Shown piece after piece: positions 25,350-38,845 of a stretch of DNA of 64,000 bases (position 1 is its first letter; each line of letters begins with the position of its first letter). Where the stretch lies: NCBI GenBank assembly GCA_028023455.1, contig JAQFVV010006203.1:14920348-14984347 (forward strand). Direction: 5' to 3'. A program made the translations under genes and the position numbers. The notes under the pieces were generated by a model. The model made no database searches. It was not told the DNA's origin and worked only from the letters and a program-made list of their open reading frames with translations. This DNA is from Epiperipatus broadwayi (taxonomy: Eukaryota; Onychophora; Udeonychophora; Euonychophora; Peripatidae).

Positions 25350-26645
25350 TGTTTGCTATGGTTATGAGAAGGTAACTTTTCGAAAGTGCTCAGTCAATCA
25401 ATACTACAATTTATACTTAGCTCATTTCAGGACATTTAGACGTAAAAATTTATAGTAAGGTTTTTTTCTGATATAATTAGATGAAAATGTGAGATCTTTA
25501 TACATTTTACTGGACGTATTAAAGCCATTTTAGTTTTTATGAATTATATATACAGATTTTTATATTAATTGTTTTGTAGTGTTTAATTTTTTTTTTCTTT
25601 AACTTTTATTAAATTTATTAATTATTTCCAAGTTAAAAGAGTTGTGTGTTTATTATGTTAAATAGTCAAATTGATAAAGAATGTTATAGAAATAATTGGT
25701 ATGTATGACATTTTTTATTTGTTTTTAATTTTTTAGTTATTTTATGAAATACTTTTTAAGAAGTTTAATTTTCATTTTAATAAGTAAAGTATCCTACATA
25801 ATTCCCCATCTGATGTTATCATTTAAAGGCCACTCTAAATAAATATAACCATTCTAACTTCAAATAAAAAACAAAGATGAATGGAGAGAGGGGGAGAAAA
25901 GTGTCTGTGTATGTTGGGGGGGGGGGAGTGAGAGTGAAAAGTTAGTGCTGGTTTTGTAATCTGTTTGATATTTTGTGATATCATCTATTAAATACCTCTG
26001 CAACAAACTTTTTCTGAAAAATTTTCTAACTTTGTTAATTGTTACTCTTCATCACATTATATCCCCAGCTGCATCTCCTCATAGAAAGCAGTAAGCATCA
26101 GAACACATAGCACAAATTATATTGTTTTAAAATGTTTTATTAAGATATTGGTTTTAGTAATTTCATGTCATTATTGTCATGATTCTTTGTTTGTCTTTGA
26201 GTTTGGTTATTCTGTATGTTTGAGTAAATTTAGTTTTTTTTTAAGTCACAATTCTGTCAAGAATATTTAATATAGGTTCTGTTTTTAATTCTTGTGTTTA
26301 GATGTGTATTAAGGAGAATTGGAAGTTATTAAAATATTTTGAAGTTCATTTTCATCTTTAGTTTTGAATTTAAGTCACTGTTTGTTCTTGATTTAATTTG
26401 CCCCTTTTTTAAAGCCTTTAGAAATACTTATTAGCATTAATTAATATGTAATCTCTGATTAGTCATTTGGTTATTCTGATGACTTTAATGATTTTTAAAA
26501 ATATTTTTATAAGTTCCTTTTAGCTTTGTAAAATTTTTAGTACTTTTTCCTTTCTTTTATTGATAAATTTATCTCTTGGATGAAGTTAGAAATGTAGTTA
26601 TTCTTCCAGGATTTAAAGTTGGCTAAAATAGTTTATTTTAAAATA
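25350..26645. other. AT-rich stretch, no gene seen
   Basis: Contains a G-rich run (25880-25930, gagagaggggg... to gggggggggg). Otherwise T-rich sequence with nothing recognised. Confidence 0.4.
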
Positions 26646-26654
26646 AGGCTGGAC

Positions 26655-27525
26655 GGTTCTGTGGTATTAGAGCTGTGACATGAAGGATTATAATAGTTTA
26701 ATCATTAAATTAATTAGATTATTAAATCAAAAACATATTTTAAAATCTACATTAAAAAAAAAAACAATTTAACAAAAAAAAAAATACGAAAAGCATTAAT
26801 GTGAAGAATAGTTAAAATGCGTATTTAAATCAAATTGAGTGTGTGTTTGCACGTGCATATTCTGCATAATCTATTTTAATACATTATACAGGCTTACACC
26901 TGCATTTATATATGTAATATATGCGGGATTCGAACCCAGACTTTCACACGACCTGCAACTTTCAGTGCCATCTTATATTGCTGACTCACCTGATCACATA
27001 CATGTTGAAAAGATAAATAAACCAGCACTCATCAGTTGGTTCAGATTACCATCTCCACACATATATACAATTAGGACTCAGCTTTTTATTAATATAACCA
27101 ATCTTCATACTTTAATGAATGCTGGTTTAGCACGAAATAAGCATATTGGTGATTATTTATCTTTTCAACATGTGTGTGATCAGGTGAGTCAGCAATATAA
27201 GATGGCACTAAAAGTTGTAAGTCGTGTGAAAGTCTGAGTTCTAATCCCGCATATATTACATAAATATGCAGGTGTAAGCCTGTACAATGTATTAAAATAG
27301 ATTATGCAAAATATGCACGTGTAAATACACACTCAATTTGATTTAAACACACATTTTAACTATTCTTCACATTAATGCTTTTCGTATTTTTTTTTTGTTA
27401 AATTGCTTTTTTTAAATGTAGATTTTAAAACATGTTTTTGATTCAATAACCTAATTAATTTAATGATTAAACGATTATAATTCTTCATGTCGCAGCTCTA
27501 ATACCACAGTACAGGACTGTGAGGA
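26655..27525. repeat. Large near-perfect palindrome (about 870 bp) with tRNA-like B boxes
   Basis: The left arm 26655-27020 and right arm 27151-27525 are inverted copies at roughly 90 percent identity by eye. Shared landmarks read inward from each end are tgtggtattagagctg, tttaatcattaaattaatta, acgaaaagcattaatgtgaa and gtgaagaatagttaaaat. They are followed by caggcttacacctgca and gatcac...atgttgaaaagataaataa. On the strand opposite to the left arm, GGGTTCGAATCC (around 26926-26937) is a perfect Pol III B box; the right-arm counterpart has changed. The loop contains family C text (ccagcactcatcagttgg). A 132-codon frame through the left arm and loop (26839-27237) is a by-product of the palindrome, not a gene. 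Confidence 0.85.
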
Positions 27526-27585
27526 TATCCAGTACATCTTTTGAAGTAGGGAATAAGAATATTGTGCACCTTCATTATGAATTAT

Positions 27586-27687
27586 TGACGTTTTTTTAAT
27601 TTTTTTTTTTATATATATGTCAAAGCGTTGACCGGGAAACGAACCCGGGCCAGCTTGCTTGGAAGGCAGTTATGCTAACCTGACGTT
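27586..27687 (-). mobile_element. tRNA-Gly-derived SINE, copy 2 (5' truncated)
   Basis: On the - strand: ttagcataactgccttccaa, gcaagctggcccgggttcg and tttcccggtcaacgctttga, followed by catatatat and an A-rich tail. It has the best preserved anticodon loop CTTCCAA, i.e. Gly-TCC. The first 25 or so bases of the tRNA are missing. tgacgtt flanks both sides (27586-27592, 27681-27687). Confidence 0.8.
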
Positions 27688-27699
27688 GTTTTCTCAATT

Positions 27700-29655
27700 T
27701 GAAAAACTTGTAAGCTTTTGACTGTTTTCTAAAGATAATTGATTCCATTTTCGTTAAATGTGCTATGTATTTGAAAAAGCTCCAGCATATGTTATGTGGA
27801 TTATAGCAATTAAAGATTTTTTATTAGTATTAAGAATTAGTAGTTCTGTAAATCTAGCTTTTCCTCAGAATTAATATTTATTAAAAAAAAATTTAAATTT
27901 GTAAATTACCATAATAATGTTTTATTATACACACTAGTTTCAAGTTTTTATTTTATTTGATAGCCACAAAAATAACCTCAAGATGTGTCTGATGGCTTAA
28001 GTTGTTTATTTTACCAATAACAATTGATGGCTTTAAGCATCGGAGGAGTTAGAATTTTTGGACCCCTACATAAAATTAAAAAAAAAAAAGCAATTTTAAT
28101 TTTAATACATATAGCTTAATATATATATTTGAAGATGAGTTCCTAAGATCTGAATCTCATGTATATTTGTCTTAGTTTATTTTATGATAGATTATGTCAC
28201 TGGATATAATTTGTATATATATGCTTTTAGTAGTCGTTCTTATTTCAGGGTTATCTAGTAAACATGAGTATCAGTCAGTGGATACTTTTTAAATAGTCAA
28301 AACTATTATTTTTCAACAGCCTTTACAGATAATAAAAACTTAGTATTCAGAGCTGGTATGGAGTAATAGGAACTGCTTTTGAAAGCTACATGTTAAGGGT
28401 AAGTTGGAATGATCATGTGATGTTTAGTTGATATTAATTTATATGGGTATAACATAAGAAAATAAATCGTGTAAACTAACATTCTCTTCTAAGTTGCATA
28501 AAAAATATTTCTTAGTTTTGTAAAAACTTGTAACGATTATAAAATATCTCATGGCTACACTTGACTTAATACCCACCTTTAATAAAATACGTTATTATAA
28601 AATTAATTATAGCGAAGTTAAAGAATAGGAGTAGGGTATCATAGAGAAAACTAGTTTTGGATAATATACTGGCGATATAAAATATTTCAATAGCAGTTTT
28701 AACTTTATTGTTATGCTAATATAAATATAGTAGTTTTCATTTAGAATAAATGTAATAATATAATAATCCATTTTCTAAAATTGTGGATATTTATAAATAC
28801 AATTTTCATTTTAATGCTTACATTTTCGTAAATGCATTTCATCTTTCTTAATTTTGTAAATTAAGCATACATAGTTGTTTTCTTGATTTTCAATCAACAG
28901 TTTGAATAAATCATTAATGAATTTTTCACGTGAAAATTTAATAATCATTTAAAATATATTTGAAATTGAATTGACCAATCAAGTGGAAAGAAAAACAAGT
29001 ATCTCGGAGATATAATTCAATTTATAAGTATTGACTGCTGAAAATCTTTTCAGAAATATTTTGAATTGTTATCTGATTGTTTTATATTTGTGTGTGAATG
29101 ACTAAATAAGAATAAATTTGGCTTTATGAAAATTAGCTGCTGATGATAGATGTAGTTAACCCTTATAGTTCATAAAAGATAAGAAATTTAAATTTTGTAC
29201 ACGTACTTCAGTTTTAAATTAAAAAATGAACCAGGAAATTTTGTAATAATTATTTATATAATATTTGAATGATGTGTTCCCCAGGGGGTTAAACTTCGTC
29301 TATATCAATGAATACCAGAAAGCAATGCAGTTAGTCTCCTACAGTCGGGCAGTAAAAGGGAAGAAAAAATCAGAACTGTAGAAATGATTTGTTAATAAGG
29401 ACTAAGAAATATATGAGTTAATTGTGGTATAATGATTTCAGTAGTGAATTTTTAACTTGACTAATAGGGTTTTTGAGCATATGGCCTATCTTCAGAAACA
29501 TATTGATAAAGGAGAAACCGTTTTATATCATCACATTGCGTGGAGAATTATTGATTTATAAAAAAAAAAAAACGATAAGCTAATCAAGGAGAAACGGGAT
29601 AGATTTTTTTTTTTTTAATAAAGGAATTAAAAACAAATTTAAAATATTTGGGAGG
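27700..29655. other. AT-rich stretch, no gene seen
   Basis: Only a short family A tail-like string (gatcatgtgatgtttagttg at about 28411) stands out. Confidence 0.4.
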
Positions 29656-29671
29656 CTTCAATAAGTGAATG

Positions 29672-29830
29672 AAAATAGTTAAACCATTAAACATCACATG
29701 ATCACTATCTCATATTAGCACATAATTGTTATTAAACAATTCAAAACAAAGCAAACTACTGTATGGAGAGTTTTGCTTTGTTTTGAATTGTTTAATGAAA
29801 ATAGTGTTTAATTGAATTGTATGGAAAGGA
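29672..29830. repeat. Perfect 25 bp hairpin beside family A fragments
   Basis: 29731-29755 (attaaacaattcaaaacaaa...) is exactly complementary to 29772-29796 across a 16 bp loop containing ctgtatggagag. Flanking taaaccattaaacatcacat is the inverted family A tail. Confidence 0.75.
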
Positions 29831-31074
29831 TAACAATATATTGGGCTTGAAATGTTTTAATAAAAAGAATTTATTTTTATGCCTGTATATAAGAAGTAGA
29901 ATAAATGTATAGAGAATATGTCGTACACACATGATTATAAGGAGATTGGAAAAAAGGATAGATAAGTTGTGAAGATAGATTAGTTTATTTTTTTAAAAAA
30001 GTAATTATGGAAAATAAATTTAAATGACAAAGTATTTTAGAATTATATAAAATATATTATGATAATTGATCATGTTTGAGGGGTGTTATTGTTATTTAAT
30101 GAAAAACAGAATTATCACGATTTGGAAAAATAAATTGATAATAAGTAAATTTATTGTTATATAATGGTTTTATAGCGTAGGAAGTTTAATATCGCAAACA
30201 GGGTTTTTGGACATATGACTTATGCACAATCATTTCCGACTTTGGAATAAGAATTTGAACTATAAATATGATTTTTGTCAAGATTAATTAAAATGAGACT
30301 ATTATGTAGTTATTCTTAGAATATAATATATTGAAAGAAAGTCAGAATAAGTTGTAAGGAGAGTGGGAGAAATGTATTAATTAAAGGAAAAAAGAGATTT
30401 TTAAATTTATATTTAGTACTTTATGATAATAATAAGGACGAATAGGATATAACCTGGGAACTAATGAAACAGCTTTTATTGAGATGGAATAAATGAAGAA
30501 AAAGAAATGAGCCAATAAAGAATGATTTGATACTAGGATATAAAAAGTAGACAGGGTTTACTATGACATATAATTGTTTCAGAAGAGAGAATGTTTGATT
30601 TGAATAACTGACTTTGTCCATCTATTGCTATGCATAGAAATTTCTGACTTTATCTAAGTCTCACAATAACTTGTTACTGAAATACAAAGTGACCAATCTG
30701 GTTGTAGGCTAAGATAAAGGTCTTGTAGAAGTTTAAAAACATTATTTTTTTTAAAAAAATATGTTTTCAAGTAGTTTTAAATAAATGAATATAAATTTTC
30801 AGTGTATTTAGATTTTTTAATGCTGTCCATTATATTTTTTAAGTTATAATGTTTAAAATCTCAGAGAATTAAATATATATATATATTCAATGTCATTAAA
30901 AAAATTTATTAATATCAAACCACCGATAGAATTATATTTCAATCATATTTTTATTTTTATAGTGATTTGATTATATTGATAACTTAATTTATCTAAACTT
31001 TTTTTGTATCCTATAGGCTGAATTGAAAACATCTATCTCATTAATTTGCTTATCAGCATTGTCATTAACAATAA
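29831..31074. other. AT-rich stretch, no gene seen
   Basis: Nothing recognised. Confidence 0.4.
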
Positions 31075-31325
31075 GGTTCTCATAGTACAGTGGTTACATA
31101 TTTGATTTATATGGCATAACCTTGGTGGTAGCCAAATCTGACAAGTTGAATTTAGACATTTTTATGCAACAAACAGGCTTAGATTATTTTTTAGGTAGAA
31201 AATCTGTAGTCAGCTCGATTAGACTAGTGTTTGGCAAATGCATATTTAGATATGCTTAGCTAGTTGTTAAAGATCCTAGATTAACTTGGACCAATTAGAT
31301 GAGTGTTCCTGCTCTAACTGTAAAA
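31075..31325 (+). repeat. tRNA-related SINE, degraded
   Basis: The head tctcatagtacagtggttac resembles a tRNA D-arm (A box), followed by tttgatttatatggcataac and, later, gatgagtgttcctgctctaa. Layout and A+T tail fit a tRNA-type SINE of the same broad class as 34890-35150. Confidence 0.45.
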
Positions 31326-31339
31326 ATAAAATAAAAATA

Positions 31340-33090
31340 TTGTAAAATGATAGTGCCTTCATTTTTATAGGTTCTGAATCCATGACTCCTTTTTAAAATA
31401 TAATTTTAATAATAATTCTTTTTGGAAAATTAGATTGTCATTTTGTTAAATGTTGATTCAAATATTAGCATCATCACTTACCATTCTGCTGTCTAATTGA
31501 CCCAATTTCCCTCATCTATTTAAGCTAATAAATATTGTTATTGTAAATATAACATTATAATGAAAAGATAAATAATGCTTAATTAACAAATTTATTAATG
31601 TGTAAGGCATACACATTTATTGTATGGTTAGCTGTTAGATTTTAGGTGACATTTAAACACTCTAGTGTCTAAAATTAGTAAAATAATTATTTTTATTTTA
31701 TTAGACAGATTTAACTCCCACTTTCTTTGTATGATCAATGCAGGAACCTTTAACTTTCTAGGAAATAAAATAACAGTGACTGAAAAAAAAAGATAATTAA
31801 GTATTATATAAAAATAGAAATTTTTATACAAATTGATAATTCAAATCAATTTTATTATTAAGCATGTAACAAACAACTAGTAACAATCAAATTATAGTAC
31901 AGCTTTTACAAACCAATAATTAGTTTACATTGATTTAAGAAATCATGAAAATTCAAATGAAATATATCAATATTCCAAAAATATATTATTATATTTCACG
32001 GCATTCTAATCATGGCAGAATTTCTTTAAAAATTATGATTACATTTTTTTACTATAACATAAATCATTATTTCTAGTTATATTAGAAATTTGGTAGTTGT
32101 GAGTTATGCATGCTGTGGCCGCTAGGTGATGCTGCAGTACCATCAAGAACCAAGAAGCCTGCAAGTGATAATTTTCTATCCAAAAATTGCTGAAATCGAC
32201 AGAAAGTTAAAACGCATAAATCGCTGAATCAGGAATTCTATAATTTATATTGTGAATAAATTCTGTTCCATCATACTTACATAAAACAATTTTTCTTAAA
32301 AATACTACATCATTCAATATTCTTTTTTTCATATGTTTCACTACCCACAGGTTATTATAAACATATCTACTTAAAAGTACTTTTTCATTATATTCTGCAG
32401 TCCTTCTTCATAACATTTTGTGATCGAATTCCAAATAAGAGAACAATAATTAATTAGAGGAACAAGTATTATATAAAATAAATAAATGCATTATTGCTTA
32501 TTTAAAACATTTTTTGGCCTTGCTATAATCCCAGTATTTCTATTACATCTTAGAATAATTTCATTAATGTGAGTCAAAAAAGACAATTACTATTATACCA
32601 GATGCCTAAATCTTTTATCTTATTCTTTCTAGGAATAACTATATTATTGACAGAATAGTAAAAAAAACTGGGTAATGTTATTACAAAATGAAACAAATAT
32701 TTTCTGAATATTAACAATCATCTGATTTTTAAAAAATCATAAATCACAAAGCTATAGATAGAACTCTACAACCTTAAATGATCAGATAAAATTATCATTT
32801 TTAAGAAAAAAGGAGGGAGGGGAATATGAATAGGTAGGAACTCCTATTAACTTTAAGAAAAATAATCAAATGGTTTGTAGCTAGAGAGTTCACGAGAAGT
32901 TCATACACCAGAAGACACATAACTATGATTTATGGACTATCAGTTTCAGAATCTGCCATTCAACTATTATATGAAACTATCCAGGATACTTTTATGAATT
33001 TACAGAAACTGGATTCTAATGGGATTGGGTCAAACTCTCTTAATGCATGTCATTTTAAAAATAAAAATAACCATGATGCAATTGTTCATA
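31340..33090. other. AT-rich stretch, no gene seen
   Basis: A slightly GC-richer island at 32110-32230 (gctgtggccgctaggtgatg) may be a fragment of an unidentified repeat. Otherwise nothing recognised. Confidence 0.4.
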
Positions 33091-33096
33091 AAGTCT

Positions 33097-33478
33097 GTTA
33101 CTCCTCCTAAGTTCTTATAGTCAGTTCATAAAACCTTAATTGTTCAACACAGTTAACCTGTGACCTTAATTTTCTAGTTTTAGCTTCTCATTTATTGATC
33201 ATTATTGGATAGCCACCTAGTTGGTCAAGAACTGTGTGCCTGAAGAAAAAAAAAGAACCTGTTTTTGACAAGGCATTTGTCTACTCCTAGGTTCTTATAG
33301 TATGTTCATCAAACCTCATTTAGCCAACTCAGTTAACCTGTGATATTAATTTTCTAGTTAAGAATATCTAGATTCTCATTTATTGATCGTTATTGGATAA
33401 CCAGCTTAGTTGATCAGGAGCTGAGTGCCTGAAGAAAAAAAAACCTGAACCTGTTTTTGACAAGGCATTTGCTTTAAT
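33097..33478. repeat. Tandem duplication, two units of about 190 bp
   Basis: Both units read ctcctaggttcttatag-like, then cagttaacctgtga, ttaattttctagtt, tctcatttattgatc, ttattggata, gagtgcctgaagaaaaaaaa and cctgtttttgacaaggcatt. Units start at about 33097 and 33283. The segment ggatagccacctagttggtc is tRNA A-box-like, and a similar head is seen at 41347 (taactgtctcggttggctaa), suggesting a SINE that duplicated in tandem. Confidence 0.75.
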
Positions 33479-33859
33479 CTAGAAAAGTAGTTGGAAACTC
33501 CCTTATATAATCTTATTTACTTAGAAGTCAAGTTTCACCCATCAATTCAAAGAAGTTTTTTTTAGCCTTTCTGTTCATTCAACACATATAATTAATATAT
33601 TCCTTAAGATCATAATTTTAATCGTTTATGTCTTTTATTTTTTAGTAGTTCTTTTCAATAATTTTTTTACAATTTTCATAATTTTTTAATATGCATTCAG
33701 TTTTTGAAATTATCCCCCAGCCCTGCCAACAGTTCAAATTTTTGCTCACTGAAAAAACTACATTCTAAATATAGCAAAGACTTCAACTTCATGCTACTTA
33801 CTTTAAATACATGAATAAAGACTTTTTTTTTTTTTTTTTTAAAAATGCAAATAAATTCC

Positions 33860-34030
33860 AAAATGCATTTCTTGCTGAACCAGCACTCTTCACTCGGATC
33901 ATGTCACAACTTTTCACATGTTCTCTTCATATTTATCAATATTAAATTTAATATGCACTTTGGGATCAGTTTGCTTTATCAGCTGTTTTTATTCACGTGT
34001 GTAAGATATGTGTGTTGAAGTTGGATATAT
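33860..34030. repeat. Family C fragment
   Basis: tgctgaaccagcactcttca is shared with 27022 and 38950. It is preceded by a long poly-T (33823-33840). Confidence 0.45.
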
Positions 34031-34558
34031 CTATTACACAGTGAGAAAATAGACGAAGTTGTATTAATTATACTATATAAATTAATTAAATAAGACGGGA
34101 ATAATAATCTTTAAGTTTGTATTTGTGCTAAATGATAATCTCTATCTTTATAAATAATTAATTGCAATCTTTTAAAGAGAATATTGTTAAATGGGTAAGT
34201 GTAAGAATTTGGCACCTGTTTAAATTATGGTAGTTTTATTATTTAATGATTAAATCATTGTAATTCCTACTTTATTTTTTTTAAAATCACTACTTTCAAC
34301 ATTAATTAACCAATTTCCCATATATATATAAATGAACCCATTTTTAAGTATTCAGTTTTTTATTCTTAATCTAACATTGATTTAGTTATAGATTTGTTTA
34401 TTTCCATCATCTCGTCCTTATTAGCTGCAGTAATCTACTTTATATTACTCTAAATAAAGCCATCTATATAAAAATCATTGTATTTGAGATAAGTAACGGC
34501 AAGCAAATCTCCCATCTAGTTTTTGGACAGACCCATGCAACAATCATTTTTACTTTCA

Positions 34559-34687
34559 TTATACTATTTTTTTTTCTTATGTGTCATAGGATCAGCCAGG
34601 AAGCGAACCCGCTAACCCGGGACAACTGCCTGTGAAGGAGCTGTCGCTGACCTCTCCACCACCAATGCTCGACTCTTTATACTATTT
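34559..34687 (-). mobile_element. tRNA-Gly-derived SINE, copy 3, with 11 bp target duplication
   Basis: The - strand reads gcattggtggtggagaggtc, agcgacagctccttcacagg, cagttgtcccgggttagc and gggttcgcttcctggctgat, then cctatgacacataag and A-rich tail. The duplication ttatactattt lies at 34559-34569 and 34677-34687, perfect, marking both ends of the insertion. Confidence 0.85.
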
Positions 34688-34889
34688 AAGTTTCTTTTCT
34701 CTAAAGAATTGCAAAAGTTTATTATAATATTTTGTTGTCCATTTCTTTATTTTAAAATTATATTTAGTTTCCGATGAGTTACTTGTTTTTTACATTAGTA
34801 ATCAAGATTTTTTTTATTTTTATATATATTTATTATAAATGGTATACTTTCATTTTCTTTAATCCAATAAATATTTTAATCTGAGTTTT

Positions 34890-35150
34890 TGAAAAATTTC
34901 ATAGCATTGTTGATAATGCATCTGTCTCTCATTCCTTGATCTAGAGTTCAAATTCAGCCAGATAAATATTGGAATTTTTTCGATCACAAGTAGATTCCAG
35001 ACATTTCTTTCATATAACCAACTTATAGATCGAGCTACTCATCTAATATTGATCAGTAAAAGATATCTAGATATTAATGTGGATTGTTTAGGTGAGTTTC
35101 AATATGTTGGCTATAAACACAAAAGATGAATTACTATATAATATAGATGC
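34890..35150 (+). repeat. tRNA-related SINE, degraded
   Basis: The head has gttgataatgcatctgtctc (A-box region) and gagttcaaattcagccaga (B box GAGTTCAAATTC). The body includes ccagacatttctttcatata and agatatctagatatt, echoed at 5780 and 58080. Confidence 0.55.
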
Positions 35151-35159
35151 CTCACTAAT

Positions 35160-37738
35160 GGTGGCGAATCCATGGATTACTTTATCTGAGTTTTCATTTT
35201 GCTTTTAATCTTTTAATGCACTACTTTAAATATTTATCATTTTTTATCAATTCACGGTATAGTTGTTATAAATTTTATGTTGTTGTTTCAGTATTAAGCT
35301 TTTGAATCCCAGTGCAGTTATAGTTAATACGCACATCTGCGTGTGTTGTTATATGTGCACTGAAATATATTCCTTATAATGTTATTCGCTATTATCCATG
35401 AATTTTGATATTCTTAACATAACTTGGTATCAAATATCACAGATGCAATGAATTATTGAATTTCAAATATTCATTGTTATAAAAAGAAAAATTGCTATTT
35501 AATAAATTTAAGATAAATAATTGCATAATTAATCGCATGATATTTGAACCAGAAATCATTAGACCATCACTTTACCACTGAGTTAAATTGAACTGATAAA
35601 AACAATTATGGAATTGATAATTGCTATAATGGATTACTGATTAAAAAGTAATTATATTTTTATTAATTCCAATTTTTAAAAATATTTACTTACTTTTTTC
35701 TTCTTTTAAATCACAGTTAATTAATACTTTAGATATAATACTTCAAGAGTGAATTTTTTATAAAAATTCGAGCTTTGCAAGTAACAGAACTGGGGAATGA
35801 CCCATTGAACGTGAGCTCCAGAACCTATCATTCTACTACTGCAGTATAGACTACTGACTCACTGTTATTAAATTTGTTCAATTGCCTGAACTTAAACTGA
35901 TTATGATGTTGCAAAAGACTATATATTAATAAGAGCATTGAATGCACAATTATTTATTTTATTACGAATTTCAATCCGTTGACCAGAATTTTCATGTAGG
36001 ATGATACTGTTTTGCATTTTAGATAATGTATTTTTTTTTTTTTTGCCAATCAGAAATAATTAATATCCAGGCTAACTCTCTAGCATAAATAATTCTCGAT
36101 TGTGCTTAAGATTAAATTCAGTTGTGTGTGTGTTTTTTGCAATAACTTTGATGAGCTTTTTTTTAACTCCCTCATTAATTTGTTATGAACCCATTGAAAA
36201 CGGTTTATTTTCAAATTTAAAATTAAGAAACATTTCAATTTTGAAAAAGCTCTTTAAAAGAAAATTTTCTAAAATCGAAACATTTAATTCTTTTGAAGGT
36301 TGAGCAATGATTAGAAATCTTATATAAATAACGGATATTAATTTTATGTATAATTTATTTTGTTTATAATTAAAATAAATTCTTAATATCAAATTTGATT
36401 TTAATATTAATCCTCGTTTAACTGTTTTTTTTTTTATAGAAGAAATAAATACTGTTTTTGTGGCATATACTGTATATCAATATTAAAATTTCTTTAGCAC
36501 TTATAGCTTGCTTTTAATATCTGCATTATTCATACTCATGTAGATGATGGCTTATTATTGAATGATACACAGTGCTCATGTAGACATTAAATGCAACCTA
36601 AAATAATGTGATTCTTGGATATATAATACGACATCTTCTTGCTAAGAATCAAAAGATGCCTATATAATTAACATATGACTGAAATCTTTAAATTATATAA
36701 TTATGTCAAACCTATGTATTTTTACAAACAGGTAGTTTGATTTTAAGTTAGTTAATTTTATAGCTTTCCAGAATATTGACTTGAAAAGTAAAGAAGAAGT
36801 AAATTGAAGATGGATTCTAGATGAGTATGTCCTCATTAATGCTTTTCAATGTCAAAATCCAATAGCCAAAAACAAGTCTGTAGATCTTATTATTTAATGT
36901 CTGTTTATTATAATGCATAACATGGATACATTATAATACTTATAAATGGTGAATTACTGATGTTAATATATATATGAGTGTAAGTAACTATATAGAAAAT
37001 GTTTTAAAAATCCTTGCCATATTAGTAAAAAATATGATTCAATGAATTCTTCTACACCCAATGAAATCTTTATTCTCATCAAAGCAACATTCATTTATCA
37101 ACTCATCTAAGTAAATAACAGCATTTCTATCAGGTACAGTGAACTTTTGGTGTATTACTAATAACCATATCATTTTTTAACCAACATCATGCTCTCTCTC
37201 TCTCTTTGGTCTTGAATACTGTGCCACAGAAATACATTATTTTTTTAAGGATCCATAACATTTTGAACTACTATTATTTTTCACATATAATCTGAATTAA
37301 TATTGCTGATAAATTATTCCTAATAACTAAATAGTCAGACCAATCAGTTTTCACCAAACATATTTCTGGAAATAAACATTTGTCATTGCTGTTTAGCCAA
37401 ATGCTAGTCATTTATATGAAATGTAGCAATTAATTTACCTTACAAATATAAAAACAATGACCAGTCAGGTTTTAATGCATGAAGCAATCCAGATACAATC
37501 TTTAAATATCAAATCTTACTATTTTGTGACAAGTATGCCTAAGTCAGAGTTGAGATAACTTAGAATTATAACATTTTAAATAGAAATTAATAACCAACTT
37601 AGTTATAAACTAAATATGCATAATGATGAGTCAATTTTTCAGTTTCTGTCAAATTTTACTATAACTTTATATATACACTCACACATTTATAATATATATA
37701 TATATATAAACATTAATTATAATATATACAGACATTAA
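35160..37738. other. AT-rich stretch, no gene seen
   Basis: Two tRNA-like scraps (about 35545-35600 and 35775-35850) could be decayed SINEs. A CT run lies at 37193-37206 and a TA run at 37689-37708. Confidence 0.4.
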
Positions 37739-37935
37739 AAACAGACAAAACTCTCTATACATATTGCCAAACAGAGTAATCAATGGATGCTAGAAGGCTT
37801 GTGCATAAAATTCCCATCTAGTGCCTACTCATCCAACATCTCCAGACTAGTTTCTGGCTTGTGGCCTTCGTCAGTGAGGAGCCATGGATCTAAGAGCACT
37901 GCACCTAGAAATGATGATCATGTGATGTTTATACA
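37739..37935. repeat. Family A, single-arm copy
   Basis: Contains gacaaaactctctatac, gagtaatcaatggatgc, gtgcataaaattcccatcta, ctactcatccaacatctcca, ggcttgtggccttcgtcag and gatcatgtgatgttta. The same modules make up the fold-backs at 46538 and 50325. Confidence 0.75.
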
Positions 37936-38447
37936 CAGACATTATAATTAGTTTGTGCACAGTAATACTGAATCATGTTTTGACAATTACATTTTTATAA
38001 GTTCTAATTATAAATAATTAATTCAATAATCTTACAATTTTTCAAAAATATTTTTATAATTTTATTATTTATAGATTTTAGTTGTTTTTTACATATAAGA
38101 ATTTTTTTTATTATCAAAAATAATTAATTAAAACTGCCCCATCACAAATACTTCCTTTAAGCAGTGCTTTAAATAATTTAAATTCTTCCAAAAGAATCAG
38201 AAATGGACTAACTCTATACTTTAAAACAAATAAAATGTCAATAATAAAAAAAAAAATGGAAACAAGATTGTTAGGGGAAAAAACTTGTATGTATTTCATT
38301 GCAATAATTAATATTAAACCTGAGTGATTAAATGTAAATAATTATACATATTGCAATATTAAAATTATATATATATATATAAACTCACAAAAAAAAATCA
38401 AGTCATATGTCACATGACCTAATTTAACAAGCTTATATTACAAATGT

Positions 38448-38573
38448 TATATATAGAAATAGAAAATAAGCTCTTAACAAGCTTTGCAGAATATCCCCAA
38501 CTCCATACCCGGTCTGGAGTTGGGGATATTCTGAAAAGCTTATTAAGAGCGCATTTTCGAGCTCTATATATAA
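38448..38573. repeat. Hairpin with 58 bp arms and 9 bp loop
   Basis: 38468-38505 (aagctcttaacaagctttg..., ending ccccaactcca) pairs with 38515-38550. The weaker outer arm extends to ttatatatag on each side. The loop is tacccggtc. Confidence 0.8.
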
Positions 38574-38845
38574 ACGTAATTTTTTTAATATAATAACTAT
38601 ATGGAGTTATAAAATATGAGTTGTACTTTACAGTTTTTTAATGAATAATTATTAAACTATTCTTATTTATAATTCTTAATATGCCTTCTTTCATTTTTTT
38701 TCTATTGTTTATTTTTTCTGATCCTTTAAAAAAAAGCAGAGCATTTTAATAAATTTTATTAATCATTCATTGGACTAGAGATTATCCACTTAATGAATAA
38801 TATTTCTGTAGCGTAACTTTCATGATAGCATTCACATGAGACAGA

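Noticed and set aside
26839-27237. 132-codon open frame, the longest in the window
   Set aside because: It runs through the left arm, loop and into the right arm of a palindrome containing a tRNA-like SINE; no protein similarity recognised.
27600-27680. Candidate functional tRNA-Gly gene
   Set aside because: The 5' third including the acceptor and D arms is missing and it is followed by a SINE-type A-rich tail, so it is a retroposed copy.
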